DNA from: Parcubacteria group bacterium
GTDB taxonomy: Bacteria; Patescibacteriota; Minisyncoccia; SW-4-49-11
Direction of reading: 5' to 3'
DNA length: 12,467 nt
NCBI GenBank assembly: GCA_003565105.1
Contig: PXDG01000162.1
Span: 1-12,467, forward strand
The notes under the pieces were generated by a model. That model saw nothing but the letters and a program-made list of their open reading frames with translations. It did not search any database and was not told the origin of the DNA. Below, in pieces: positions 7,001 through 12,038 of this stretch. The position numbers were made by a program, and so were the translations under genes. Position 1 is the first letter of the stretch, and every line of letters begins with the position of its first letter.

Positions 7001-8507
7001 GTTGAGAAAGATATTTTTCTGCAGCCCTATGTTCATGTCCTCTAAACCCGTGATGTTGTATCCGGGGCAAGCAACTTTCATCTGCACTATCTGGAAGAAT
7101 GTAGTTTAGATATGTACTTCGGCAGCTAAGTAGAACAGCGATGTATGGATATTTCTTTAAATCAGCTAAGAACCCTGTTATTTGATTGTGCCATTCATCC
7201 CTATAATTTCCCTCATTGATTGCATCAATGACAATCAATGCTCTTGTTCCCGATGCTTCACCTGCTGCATTTATGGCTCCCAGAACCTCACAATTTCTAT
7301 AGTTTCGCAAATCTAATGATTCTTTTATAAAGCCGATTGGATTTCCGCCACAGTATTGGGAGCCCAGCAAAAATAATGTGGGGAGGTTTTCATCAATTCT
7401 ATGTAAGCTCATGTCACATAGGAGATGCGATTTACCTATTCCCGCTTCTCCATAAAGTAGAGTAGATTTTACCTGAGACGAAACAACATTTTTTTGCTTT
7501 AAGAAATATTCTAAATCGTCTATTGTTCCAGATAACTTATACAGACTCGTTCTAGAATTATCTTCTCTTCCAGACCAGTCAATCTTTTCTTTCACATCTT
7601 CATAAACCTGTGCATATGCCTTAGAAAGTCGCCCTAAAGAACAACTTATTTCTGAGATTCGTTCGTGAAAATCTTTATGTGTAATACCCTTGCTAAACTC
7701 ATCTAAGACCTTATCAAGTTGATGCTTTAAACCACTTACTTTTGTTATATCTAGAGATGCACTTTCGCTTTCTTGAGTTAACAAAGAAATAACAGCTAAG
7801 CCAGCGTCTTTTAGATCTAACTTTTTCTCTTTAAGAAGCTCCCACCAGGAAGAATTCAGGCAAAGTCCATCGAAACTTCTTGCAATTGTTAGATCAACAT
7901 GGAATTCTGGTGTATATCGCTCTCCTAGACTGGCTTGTGATCTTATTGCGATATTTTTAAAAACTTCTAATCCAAGAAACGGTTCATGAAACCAATACAA
8001 AGCCCTACCTGAGTAAAGATGATCATCAATCGTTAGGAAAGTAGTAATCTCATGCTTTCCCCAATATGAAAATTCTATTTCTCGACCTATATCCTTAGCT
8101 TGAGATTTCCACTTATTCACCTGTTCTAACCATTCAGCCTCAACAGAGACCACTAGATTATCGCCTCGTCCCTTCTTTCTACTATCTGCTTTATCCAAAG
8201 GCAGGCAGACTATGTAGTGATTCAAGTTAGGATGCTTTTTTAATGCAGTTGAAAAAGACTTATCAATTTGTTGCCACCGAGAAGAATTAAGTCCATCGGG
8301 AAAGTATTTAGCTTGCCAACAAATCTCAGAATCATCATCAAGAACCCAATAACACTCGACCCCTGCATCTCCTCCAGCACCTTCTTTCCTAACAAATACT
8401 TTTCCATTTCCCGGCCGATTTAGGTGGGCGAGTTGACAAACCAACTCTTCGAAACCAGAGCTTTTACTTCCATCGTATGGTCTTATGTGTGAAAAGTTGA
8501 TCTCCAT
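4005..8507 (-). CDS. Avs4-like antiphage STAND NTPase with N-terminal Mrr-like nuclease
   Basis: The protein has 1500 residues in three parts. Residues 1-170 form a PD-(D/E)XK Mrr-like nuclease: a conserved Glu near 20 (GFEELVCQLA), Asp47 in GAGGDAGVE and the Gln65-x-Lys67 pair in CWQAKYF. At about 320-660 lies a STAND/NACHT-type NTPase: Walker A GEAGIGKS (353-360), Walker B ALIVIDAINEG (423-433), a sensor-like LLSCRS with Arg463, NPLFLKMCC (519-527) and the winged-helix-like RFTYERFSDYFIAQEL (641-656). The rest, about 840 residues, is helical and likely the phage-protein sensor. In the AVAST family, phage portal or terminase binding triggers tetramer formation and DNA cleavage; nuclease type and size fit Avs4 best. 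Which phage protein is sensed, if any, is inference. The ribosome-binding site is weak (AGGGAAAG about 10 bases upstream). The gene is intact, without internal stops. Confidence 0.82.
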   Translation of the reverse strand: MEINFSHIRPYDGSKSSGFEELVCQLAHLNRPGNGKVFVRKEGAGGDAGVECYWVLDDDSEICWQAKYFPDGLNSSRWQQIDKSFSTALKKHPNLNHYIVCLPLDKADSRKKGRGDNLVVSVEAEWLEQVNKWKSQAKDIGREIEFSYWGKHEITTFLTIDDHLYSGRALYWFHEPFLGLEVFKNIAIRSQASLGERYTPEFHVDLTIARSFDGLCLNSSWWELLKEKKLDLKDAGLAVISLLTQESESASLDITKVSGLKHQLDKVLDEFSKGITHKDFHERISEISCSLGRLSKAYAQVYEDVKEKIDWSGREDNSRTSLYKLSGTIDDLEYFLKQKNVVSSQVKSTLLYGEAGIGKSHLLCDMSLHRIDENLPTLFLLGSQYCGGNPIGFIKESLDLRNYRNCEVLGAINAAGEASGTRALIVIDAINEGNYRDEWHNQITGFLADLKKYPYIAVLLSCRSTYLNYILPDSADESCLPRIQHHGFRGHEHRAAEKYLSQQGISKPSVPILAPEFTNPLFLKMCCQSLRQNQQSSFPKGLNSITSLFDFYVDSTEKIVARKKKFNPQENVVKATLIDISSKLIPDHLEGLPKQEVRRLVNNYDPNPNSGDSLFDILIDEGVLSEDVSYKDNQYGNLIIRFTYERFSDYFIAQELVNQVDDIEVAFSDVGSIGRLLKDNGYYRFSGIFEALAIIIAERFNRELEDLLPDDIEIGKWQLDETFQNTVLWRSPSSFSERTLELLNNLKGHYYSHPALDILLKLSTEPNHPWNAELLHRNLAKKEIAERDHFWSIHVAHGDSSEEDDEYESIVRTIIEWSHSGEIESVEEERIRLCAITLIWFLTTPNRRIRDRSTKSLVRILSSHPHLVEDLLNQFSNIEDMYLIERLYAVAYGVVCNTNKEDIIKAIANTTFELIFKGGKPVPHILLRDYARGILEYALHVGVLSTEIAPEQFRPPYKSSPELDNPSKKEIEKIAGDEFSSRIKSSIMGFPGDFGNDTMGCVHNWSSIPITLPKIENGFEIKERFARDLLTGDLQEEYLEKLKPIKADNSLFSTEELLKAIRRIEHDSEDYERSFENQRKEREMFDSRVNAQLNDEQQEYYRWLSGISNDKPAAFSRKWAQRWVCKRAYEFGWTEELFADFERTCSYGRGGAMERVGKKYQWMAFHEFLARLSDNYHWINRGYSDIPDDDVYEGPWQIYKRDIDPTIWARHSGEYKTYHNKQCTWWQPYSFPFPNENDPVIKTSFLWGEKVLPDFSELLQRSMPGDNSKWLVLHGFWSENKEYLDDDPESPYLDGWFRINSIFIRKGDYTSLARGVKDKMLCDPLIVSAASTHHEGFLGEYPWHTMYRNLTGWREPEELFRSCINVRHLIPFAKYEWEDAGNDYSLDQSLYFHMPAKELVQDMGLTNPPTQWGRWEHGGELVFFDPSLEEYGPSYALMRADFLQKWLEDNDMEIVWLIGGEKQMFSSGSSEFGGRLVYSGLYRLNNEDIEGELWFNQEKP

Positions 8508-8579
8508 GAGTTATAAGCTTTCCCTATATGTATTCTTGTCAGGTAATGAAAATACTATAATGCAAGTGCTAGTCCGAGT

Positions 8580-9005
8580 CTAGAAATCAGACATAAATTC
8601 CTTCATATTTTTAACATCGTCTTTGACTTCCTTGAAAACGTCATCACTTAACATATTTTCTTTAGCATAATTCATTATTGGTCTAACTGACTGGATTTTC
8701 TTTCCAAATTTTTCCATCCATTTGTGGCGTGGAAATATCCATAAATGAAATCCATGTTCTGTATCTTCGTTTTGGAAGAAATACACTTCTTCAATTTTCA
8801 GAACATCTCTCATTCCTCTACGGACTTTACGGATTAAATGAATGAATTCGATTGCTTCTTCATCTGTAAATTGATCTACAGATTTTAATTTTCGTAATGG
8901 TGCAATTATGAAAAACCCAGGGATGGGAACTTCCCAGTCTTGACCTACATTAAATAGTTTAGTTGTCACGATGCTTTCGTTTGGAAATAGTATTTTGTCT
9001 TCCAT
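8580..9005 (-). CDS. HIT-superfamily-like protein with a degenerate histidine triad
   Basis: The protein has 141 residues. An N-terminal beta-rich part (residues 12-40, VGQDWEVPIPGFFIIAPLR) resembles the 'vP.hPLv.P..' strands of HIT nucleotide hydrolases. A helix follows at 48-70, and then comes EHGFHLWIFPRHKWM (83-97). Aligned on the final Pro, this replaces the usual HxHxHxxP with GxHxWxxP: the central His (His87), which is the nucleophile in HIT enzymes, is kept while the flanking two are not. HIT relatives cleave or transfer nucleotides such as Ap4A. It lies 72 bases upstream of the large STAND gene in the same direction and inside the same recombination brackets, so it may belong to the defence module (inference). 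There is no clear Shine-Dalgarno before the ATG. Confidence 0.65.
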   Translation of the reverse strand: MEDKILFPNESIVTTKLFNVGQDWEVPIPGFFIIAPLRKLKSVDQFTDEEAIEFIHLIRKVRRGMRDVLKIEEVYFFQNEDTEHGFHLWIFPRHKWMEKFGKKIQSVRPIMNYAKENMLSDDVFKEVKDDVKNMKEFMSDF

Positions 9006-9118
9006 ATTATGAGTTTAAAAAATAAAGTTAATAGATTTAGCGGAAAAGTTTCAATTACGCTGAACACTCAGACCTACGTAACTCAGACCAGATACTACAA
9101 TGATCCTTGATATTTTCT

Positions 9119-9460
9119 CTATCCCAACACCCCAAAATCTATCTCATAATGGTTCTCCCTTCCAGTCCGAATCGTCTTCAGAATCCCAAAGTCCTCAAGC
9201 TCCTTCTTATACTTAATAATCTGAGGCTTCGTGACTCCCATAACTTTCTCCAGCTCTTCAATAGTCGGAAATGTTTCATTTACCTGAGAACACTCGAATA
9301 AATACGCAAATAATACTTTAGCTTGAGCAGATACTTCTGGATTGAATAAAAAGATATTCGGAAGAGTGGTCTGACCATAATTCAGCCAGGATTCAGTAAA
9401 CTGAACTCCTTGATACTGAAGCTCTTCTGGAACATTAATGCTCGTGACTTTCTTATTCAT
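9119..9460 (-). CDS. Winged-helix DNA-binding protein, initiator-like (second of a tandem pair)
   Basis: The protein has 113 residues. After a short N-terminus comes NYGQTTLPNIFLFNPEVSAQ, then a helical winged-helix domain: AKVLFAYLFECS, the turn-recognition pair TIEELEKVMGVTKPQIIKYKKELEDFG, and a wing LKTIRTGRENHYEI. This layout (a short 'hPN.Lh....LS..A..Lh..L' entry followed by wHTH) is like the N-terminal domains of plasmid replication initiators of the RepA_N type and related helix-turn-helix proteins, but no catalytic or primase domain is attached. Its ATG overlaps the stop of the preceding paralogue by 8 bases, which implies translational coupling. It may act as an origin-binding initiator or copy-control regulator. 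Its 3' end occurs a second time at 3905. Confidence 0.72.
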   Translation of the reverse strand: MNKKVTSINVPEELQYQGVQFTESWLNYGQTTLPNIFLFNPEVSAQAKVLFAYLFECSQVNETFPTIEELEKVMGVTKPQIIKYKKELEDFGILKTIRTGRENHYEIDFGVLG

Positions 9461-9869
9461 TGTCTTTATTCTTAGCGTTTTCTACTATGCACTTGTTATA
9501 TCGGCTCAAGATTGCCTCAGCTCTTTGCTCCAGTACATCATGATTGATCTCGTAGACATTGGAACGTCCCGTTCTTTTGACCGCTACCAGTCCTACGTCC
9601 ATTAGCTCTGTCTTATAACGCCGAATTTGACGGTCTGAGAGTCCTAACTCGTGCTGTAACAAGTAGTTGGCCGGGAAACACTGCTTCTTCCCAAAACCGT
9701 GCATTAGCAAGCTAATAAACAACATGCGTGCAGGTAAAGAAAGTTCATTATCCATCATCAGGAGATTGGGAATAGAAGTAGTACCACTTTGAATCCACTT
9801 TCTTTGGTTGGATAATTGAGCGGTTACAACACTTTTCTTCTGCTCCAGTATTTGTTTTAAATCTTTCAT
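9453..9869 (-). CDS. Winged-helix DNA-binding protein, initiator-like (first of a tandem pair)
   Basis: The protein has 138 residues and is a clear paralogue of the next gene. Both share the order SGTTSIPNLLMMDNELSLPA / ARMLFISLLMH / recognition helix LGLSDRQIRRYKTELMDVGL / wing VKRTGRSNVYEI (here about residues 28-112). A charged N-terminal helix (KDLKQILEQKK) and a C-terminal tail are extra. The start is well supported by GAGGGGAT 5-10 bases upstream. It follows the ribbon-helix-helix gene by a single base and overlaps the next gene, so it belongs to the partition operon. Two linked wHTH proteins with different recognition helices could bind the origin repeats at 11685-11748 together as a heterodimer, or one could repress the other (inference). 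Confidence 0.72.
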   Translation of the reverse strand: MKDLKQILEQKKSVVTAQLSNQRKWIQSGTTSIPNLLMMDNELSLPARMLFISLLMHGFGKKQCFPANYLLQHELGLSDRQIRRYKTELMDVGLVAVKRTGRSNVYEINHDVLEQRAEAILSRYNKCIVENAKNKDNE

Positions 9870-9870
9870 A

Positions 9871-10326
9871 TTATCCCCTCATTTTAGCCACTATCTCTTC
9901 AATGATGGCTTCCTCGATCTGAGCGAATAACTCATCCGACTCAACGGCTTGATCAATAAGAAAACGAACAATAGCCGACTTTCCCAAACTCTTCCCAATA
10001 GGACGAGTCTTCATTCTAGAAGCGATCTTCTTTTCAATACGAGACAACTTCTTGTCCTGATCATCGGTAATATACATCGCCCGAGATATAGTCTCCGTAG
10101 ACTTTTTGGGAGCGACATTCCGTGGAACAGATTCTTCCACCTTCGCTTCTGGAGCAGGAGTTGACTTAGGCTCTGGTTTTGGTTCTGGCTTCGATTCCAT
10201 TTGAACTTCCGGTTCTACCTCAACCTGGGGAGCCTTTGGTTCCTTTTCTGATTTTTTGCTGAAAAATTGTGAGTCACTGAGTTCACCCATAACATTGGAT
10301 CCCCAGCTGTTATTCTTCTTAGCCAT
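9871..10326 (-). CDS. Ribbon-helix-helix partition partner (ParB/ParG-like centromere-binding protein)
   Basis: The protein has 151 residues from the ATG at 10326, which overlaps the parA stop (ATGGCTAA, 8 bases); longer starts would read out-of-frame parA sequence and are unlikely. It has three parts: a short polar N-terminus, a Pro/Glu/Lys-rich flexible linker at about 30-80 (repeated KPEP), and a C-terminal fold at about 95-151 where RAMYITDDQDKKLSRIEKKI leads to GKSAIVRFLIDQAV. That strand followed by two helices matches a ribbon-helix-helix DNA-binding domain. In type Ib partition systems such small proteins bind centromere repeats and stimulate ParA through a flexible tail. Its place directly after parA supports this. 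No classical ParB HTH or CTPase domain is present. Confidence 0.72.
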   Translation of the reverse strand: MAKKNNSWGSNVMGELSDSQFFSKKSEKEPKAPQVEVEPEVQMESKPEPKPEPKSTPAPEAKVEESVPRNVAPKKSTETISRAMYITDDQDKKLSRIEKKIASRMKTRPIGKSLGKSAIVRFLIDQAVESDELFAQIEEAIIEEIVAKMRG

Positions 10327-11074
10327 AGATTTCTGCGATAAGCTTATCATAGGCCTGAGCAGAGCTAGAGGAAGGATTAAAGTCATAGATTGACTCTTTG
10401 TTAGCATGAGCATCTTTCATGGCCGTATTCCGAGGAATAACCGTCTTAAAGACATTATCAAAGGTCTGACGGAGTACCTGGAGAGACACTTTGCTATTAT
10501 TTGTTGGCTCAGACATATTAAACAATATACCCTTCCAGACAACAGGATGTCCGAAATTCTCTCGCACAGCTCCAATCGTTTTACTTATTTGTTTTACTGA
10601 ATCCAGCTCAAAGTATCCCGGAGATATAACCGTAATAACTTGATCGGAAGCGTTGAGGGCGTTGAGTGTAAGCCAGGAAAGAGAAGGAGGGCAATCTATG
10701 AATATATAATCATAAACCCCTTGAATCTTCTTTAGGGCGTGTGCCAAACGGGCTTCTCGATGATCCATAGCCGTGGTGAGTGTAACATCAGCTTCAGAAA
10801 GCAAAATATGCGACGGTACAACGTCGACATTTTCAAAGTCTGATTTATGGACACTGAGATCTTGGGACTTGTCTAAGATGACGGTACAAATAGTGTCATC
10901 TCGGGTGATTATTTGTTGATAATCACGAAGAAGGATTTTAGAGGAGTTTGCCTGTGAATCCATGTCTACTACGAGGACTTTTTTTCCTTTTCGGGCTAAT
11001 CCTGTAGCGAGGGCTAAGGTGGTAGTAGTCTTGCCGGTGCCCCCTTTTTGGGATGCAATAGAAGTTATTAGCAT
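10319..11074 (-). CDS. parA: ParA-family partition ATPase
   Basis: The protein has 251 residues from the ATG at 11074 (MLITSIASQKGG). It carries the deviant Walker A KGGTGKTT (residues 10-17) with the signature Lys of the MinD/ParA class, the A' motif VVDMDSQAN (about 36-44) and Walker B DYIFIDCPPSL. It has no N-terminal HTH, so it is the small type Ib kind. ParA binds DNA nonspecifically with ATP and, with its centromere partner, spreads plasmid copies before division. An in-frame GTG at 11095 would add seven residues; I prefer the ATG because family members start at this point, though neither start has a strong ribosome-binding site. It is the first gene of a four-gene operon, with a promoter and palindromes upstream. 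Confidence 0.93.
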   Translation of the reverse strand: MLITSIASQKGGTGKTTTTLALATGLARKGKKVLVVDMDSQANSSKILLRDYQQIITRDDTICTVILDKSQDLSVHKSDFENVDVVPSHILLSEADVTLTTAMDHREARLAHALKKIQGVYDYIFIDCPPSLSWLTLNALNASDQVITVISPGYFELDSVKQISKTIGAVRENFGHPVVWKGILFNMSEPTNNSKVSLQVLRQTFDNVFKTVIPRNTAMKDAHANKESIYDFNPSSSSAQAYDKLIAEIYG

Positions 11075-11148
11075 GTTTGTATAGGTTAAGTCCACATGAA
11101 AGAGCTCTTGAGAGTTATCTTCCTTAGACTTCCATTCTTGTATTTATG

Positions 11149-11172
11149 TAAGTTTCTATTGATTAGAACTTA
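11149..11172. promoter_or_regulatory. Imperfect palindrome between par promoter and parA; likely operator
   Basis: TAAGTT at 11149-11154 and AACTTA at 11167-11172 form the outer arms, with further partial pairing inside (TCTA/TTAGA). It sits just downstream of the -10 box, where an autorepressor such as the ribbon-helix-helix protein could block transcription. The function is inferred from position. Confidence 0.45.
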
Positions 11173-11177
11173 TATAT

Positions 11178-11206
11178 AGATTATATCATATATTGAAGCA
11201 TGTCAA
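11178..11206 (-). promoter_or_regulatory. Sigma70-type promoter of the par operon
   Basis: On the minus strand a perfect -35 TTGACA (11201-11206) is followed by TATAAT at 11180-11185 with a 15-base spacer, or by TAATCT at 11178-11183 with a 17-base spacer. It points at parA and is the best promoter match that I find in the window. The leader of about 75-100 bases holds the palindrome at 11149-11172. Confidence 0.7.
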
Positions 11207-11221
11207 ATATAAAGATATTCA

Positions 11222-11249
11222 TCTGAAGTAAAGAAAACTTTACTTCAGA
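11222..11249. repeat. Perfect 12-bp inverted repeat with 4-base loop upstream of the par promoter
   Basis: TCTGAAGTAAAG, AAAA, CTTTACTTCAGA. The dyad lies 15 bases upstream of the parA -35 box. Neither strand has a proper T-run directly after it, so a terminator is less likely than a protein-binding dyad (centromere or operator) or a structured element. Confidence 0.6.
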
Positions 11250-11640
11250 CCACCCTCCCTCAATTCCCTACTATATCAGTACAATGTGTGAGCATATTAT
11301 AGTGGTTTAATATAGAGTCATAATATACGAGTATTTTACATTAGTATATTATAATTACATAATATAGTTGTATAATATAATTATATATTTAAATTACATA
11401 ATACATACACATAAATACAGTACATATATTACTTATATAACTTAAATGTATATACTACACTTATAATTTATACATATATTTAATGCAGGTATGTAAAATA
11501 CACTCGTTAATTATGTATTTAAACTTTGTGATCAGGTTGTATATTTAAGAGTCGTGAGTATGCTTGTGAAAGATCATTGGTAAAGATTTCTATTGAGGAA
11601 AATTATTGACAAAAATAATATCAAGAGAAGGTGGTTCATA
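11250..11640. other. AT-rich noncoding stretch of the control region with bracketing inverted repeat
   Basis: No gene is seen here. From about 11310 to 11530 the sequence is almost only A and T, with many TATA/TTAATT steps. CGAGTATTTTACAT (11328-11341) returns inverted as ATGTAAAATACACTCG (11491-11506) with a 2-base indel, and AATTACATAATA is repeated at 11353-11364 and 11392-11403. Such DNA is typical of plasmid origins or centromeres, where it melts or bends easily. The exact role cannot be told. Confidence 0.5.
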
Positions 11641-11656
11641 TCTTGGTGGCTCTGGC

Positions 11657-11665
11657 TGTGGATAA
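11657..11665. promoter_or_regulatory. DnaA box (TGTGGATAA)
   Basis: TGTGGATAA is an exact match, in reverse orientation, to the consensus DnaA box TTATCCACA. A related GGGGATAAC follows at 11670-11678. The position 20 bases before the iteron-like repeats supports an origin role. Confidence 0.6.
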
Positions 11666-11684
11666 AAAAGGGGATAACTTTGTT

Positions 11685-11748
11685 TCTGGTCATAAGATGT
11701 CCAGTCTGAGTGGTCATCTATGTCCTTGCTGAGTGGACATCTATGTCC
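11685..11748. repeat. Iteron-like direct repeats (two good copies and one degenerate copy)
   Basis: GAGTGGTCATCTATGTCC (11708-11725) and GAGTGGACATCTATGTCC (11731-11748) match at 17 of 18 positions with a 23-base period. A weaker upstream copy, TGGTCATAAGATGTCC, ends at 11702 and keeps the same phase. The last copy contains the perfect dyad GGACAT-CT-ATGTCC. Period and position fit initiator-binding iterons; the winged-helix pair encoded at 9119-9869 is the natural candidate binder (inference). Confidence 0.7.
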
Positions 11749-11755
11749 GCTCTAT

Positions 11756-11794
11756 AGAATAAGAAGAAAGAATAAGAAAAAAGAATAAGAAAAA
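11756..11794. repeat. Three tandem purine-rich 13-mers, probable DNA unwinding element
   Basis: AGAATAAGAAGAA, AGAATAAGAAAAA and AGAATAAGAAAAA follow one another without gaps; only one base differs among the three copies. AT-rich 13-mers beside DnaA boxes and iterons are the standard melting element of replication origins. No G+C-rich base interrupts the array and one strand is entirely purine apart from three T residues. Confidence 0.68.
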
Positions 11795-12038
11795 ACAAAA
11801 CTTCTCTAAAATTTTTAATAGAAAATTAAAGCAGAATGTGATATAGTTGAAGTAAATAATCATAGCCCTGCAATAACATTGGTTGCGCAAAAAATTGCAA
11901 AAAAGCCTTTGAAACCTCAATATCGCTCCGGCAGTCCTAGCGAACTGCCTCCGCCTCAAAAGAGGTAAACACTTTACGACAAGAGGCAAAATACAATACA
12001 TTAGCCACAGACAGCACACCTACAACTCACCGAAGACC
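11795..12038. other. Leader of the conjugation gene; noncoding, with a GC-rich hairpin
   Basis: No convincing gene is seen. The left part is A/T-rich with ATTGCAAAAAA tracts. From 11920 to 11965 the base composition turns GC-rich and contains GGCAGT (11930-11935) and ACTGCC (11944-11949) around an 8-base loop, followed by a small CCTCaaaaGAGG dyad (11955-11966). It could be a transfer origin, an attenuator or a structured leader; the sequence does not decide. No clear promoter for the gene at 12039 is seen. Confidence 0.4.
11930..11949. repeat. GC-rich 6-bp hairpin upstream of the conjugation gene
   Basis: GGCAGT, an 8-base spacer, and ACTGCC form an inverted repeat in an otherwise AT-rich region, about 90 bases before the start of the probable conjugation gene. 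This makes it a candidate oriT or regulatory stem. No matching relaxase is in the window to test the idea. Confidence 0.4.

Noticed and set aside
10327..10413. Long N-terminus for the ribbon-helix-helix protein
   Set aside because: These codons overlap the parA C-terminus in another frame and give an atypical sequence; the ATG at 10326 overlapping the parA stop is the usual operon arrangement.
11222..11249. Rho-independent terminator at the 12-bp palindrome
   Set aside because: No T-run follows on either strand and no gene ends nearby, so a protein-binding dyad is more likely.
11708..11794. CRISPR array
   Set aside because: The repeats have 5-base or zero-length spacers and there are no cas genes; iterons and 13-mers explain them better.
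11741..12019. Minus-strand ORF of 92 codons across the origin-proximal region
   Set aside because: It reads through the 13-mer array, giving a Phe/Leu run, and through the GC hairpin; there is no domain, no ribosome-binding site and the composition is that of noncoding DNA.
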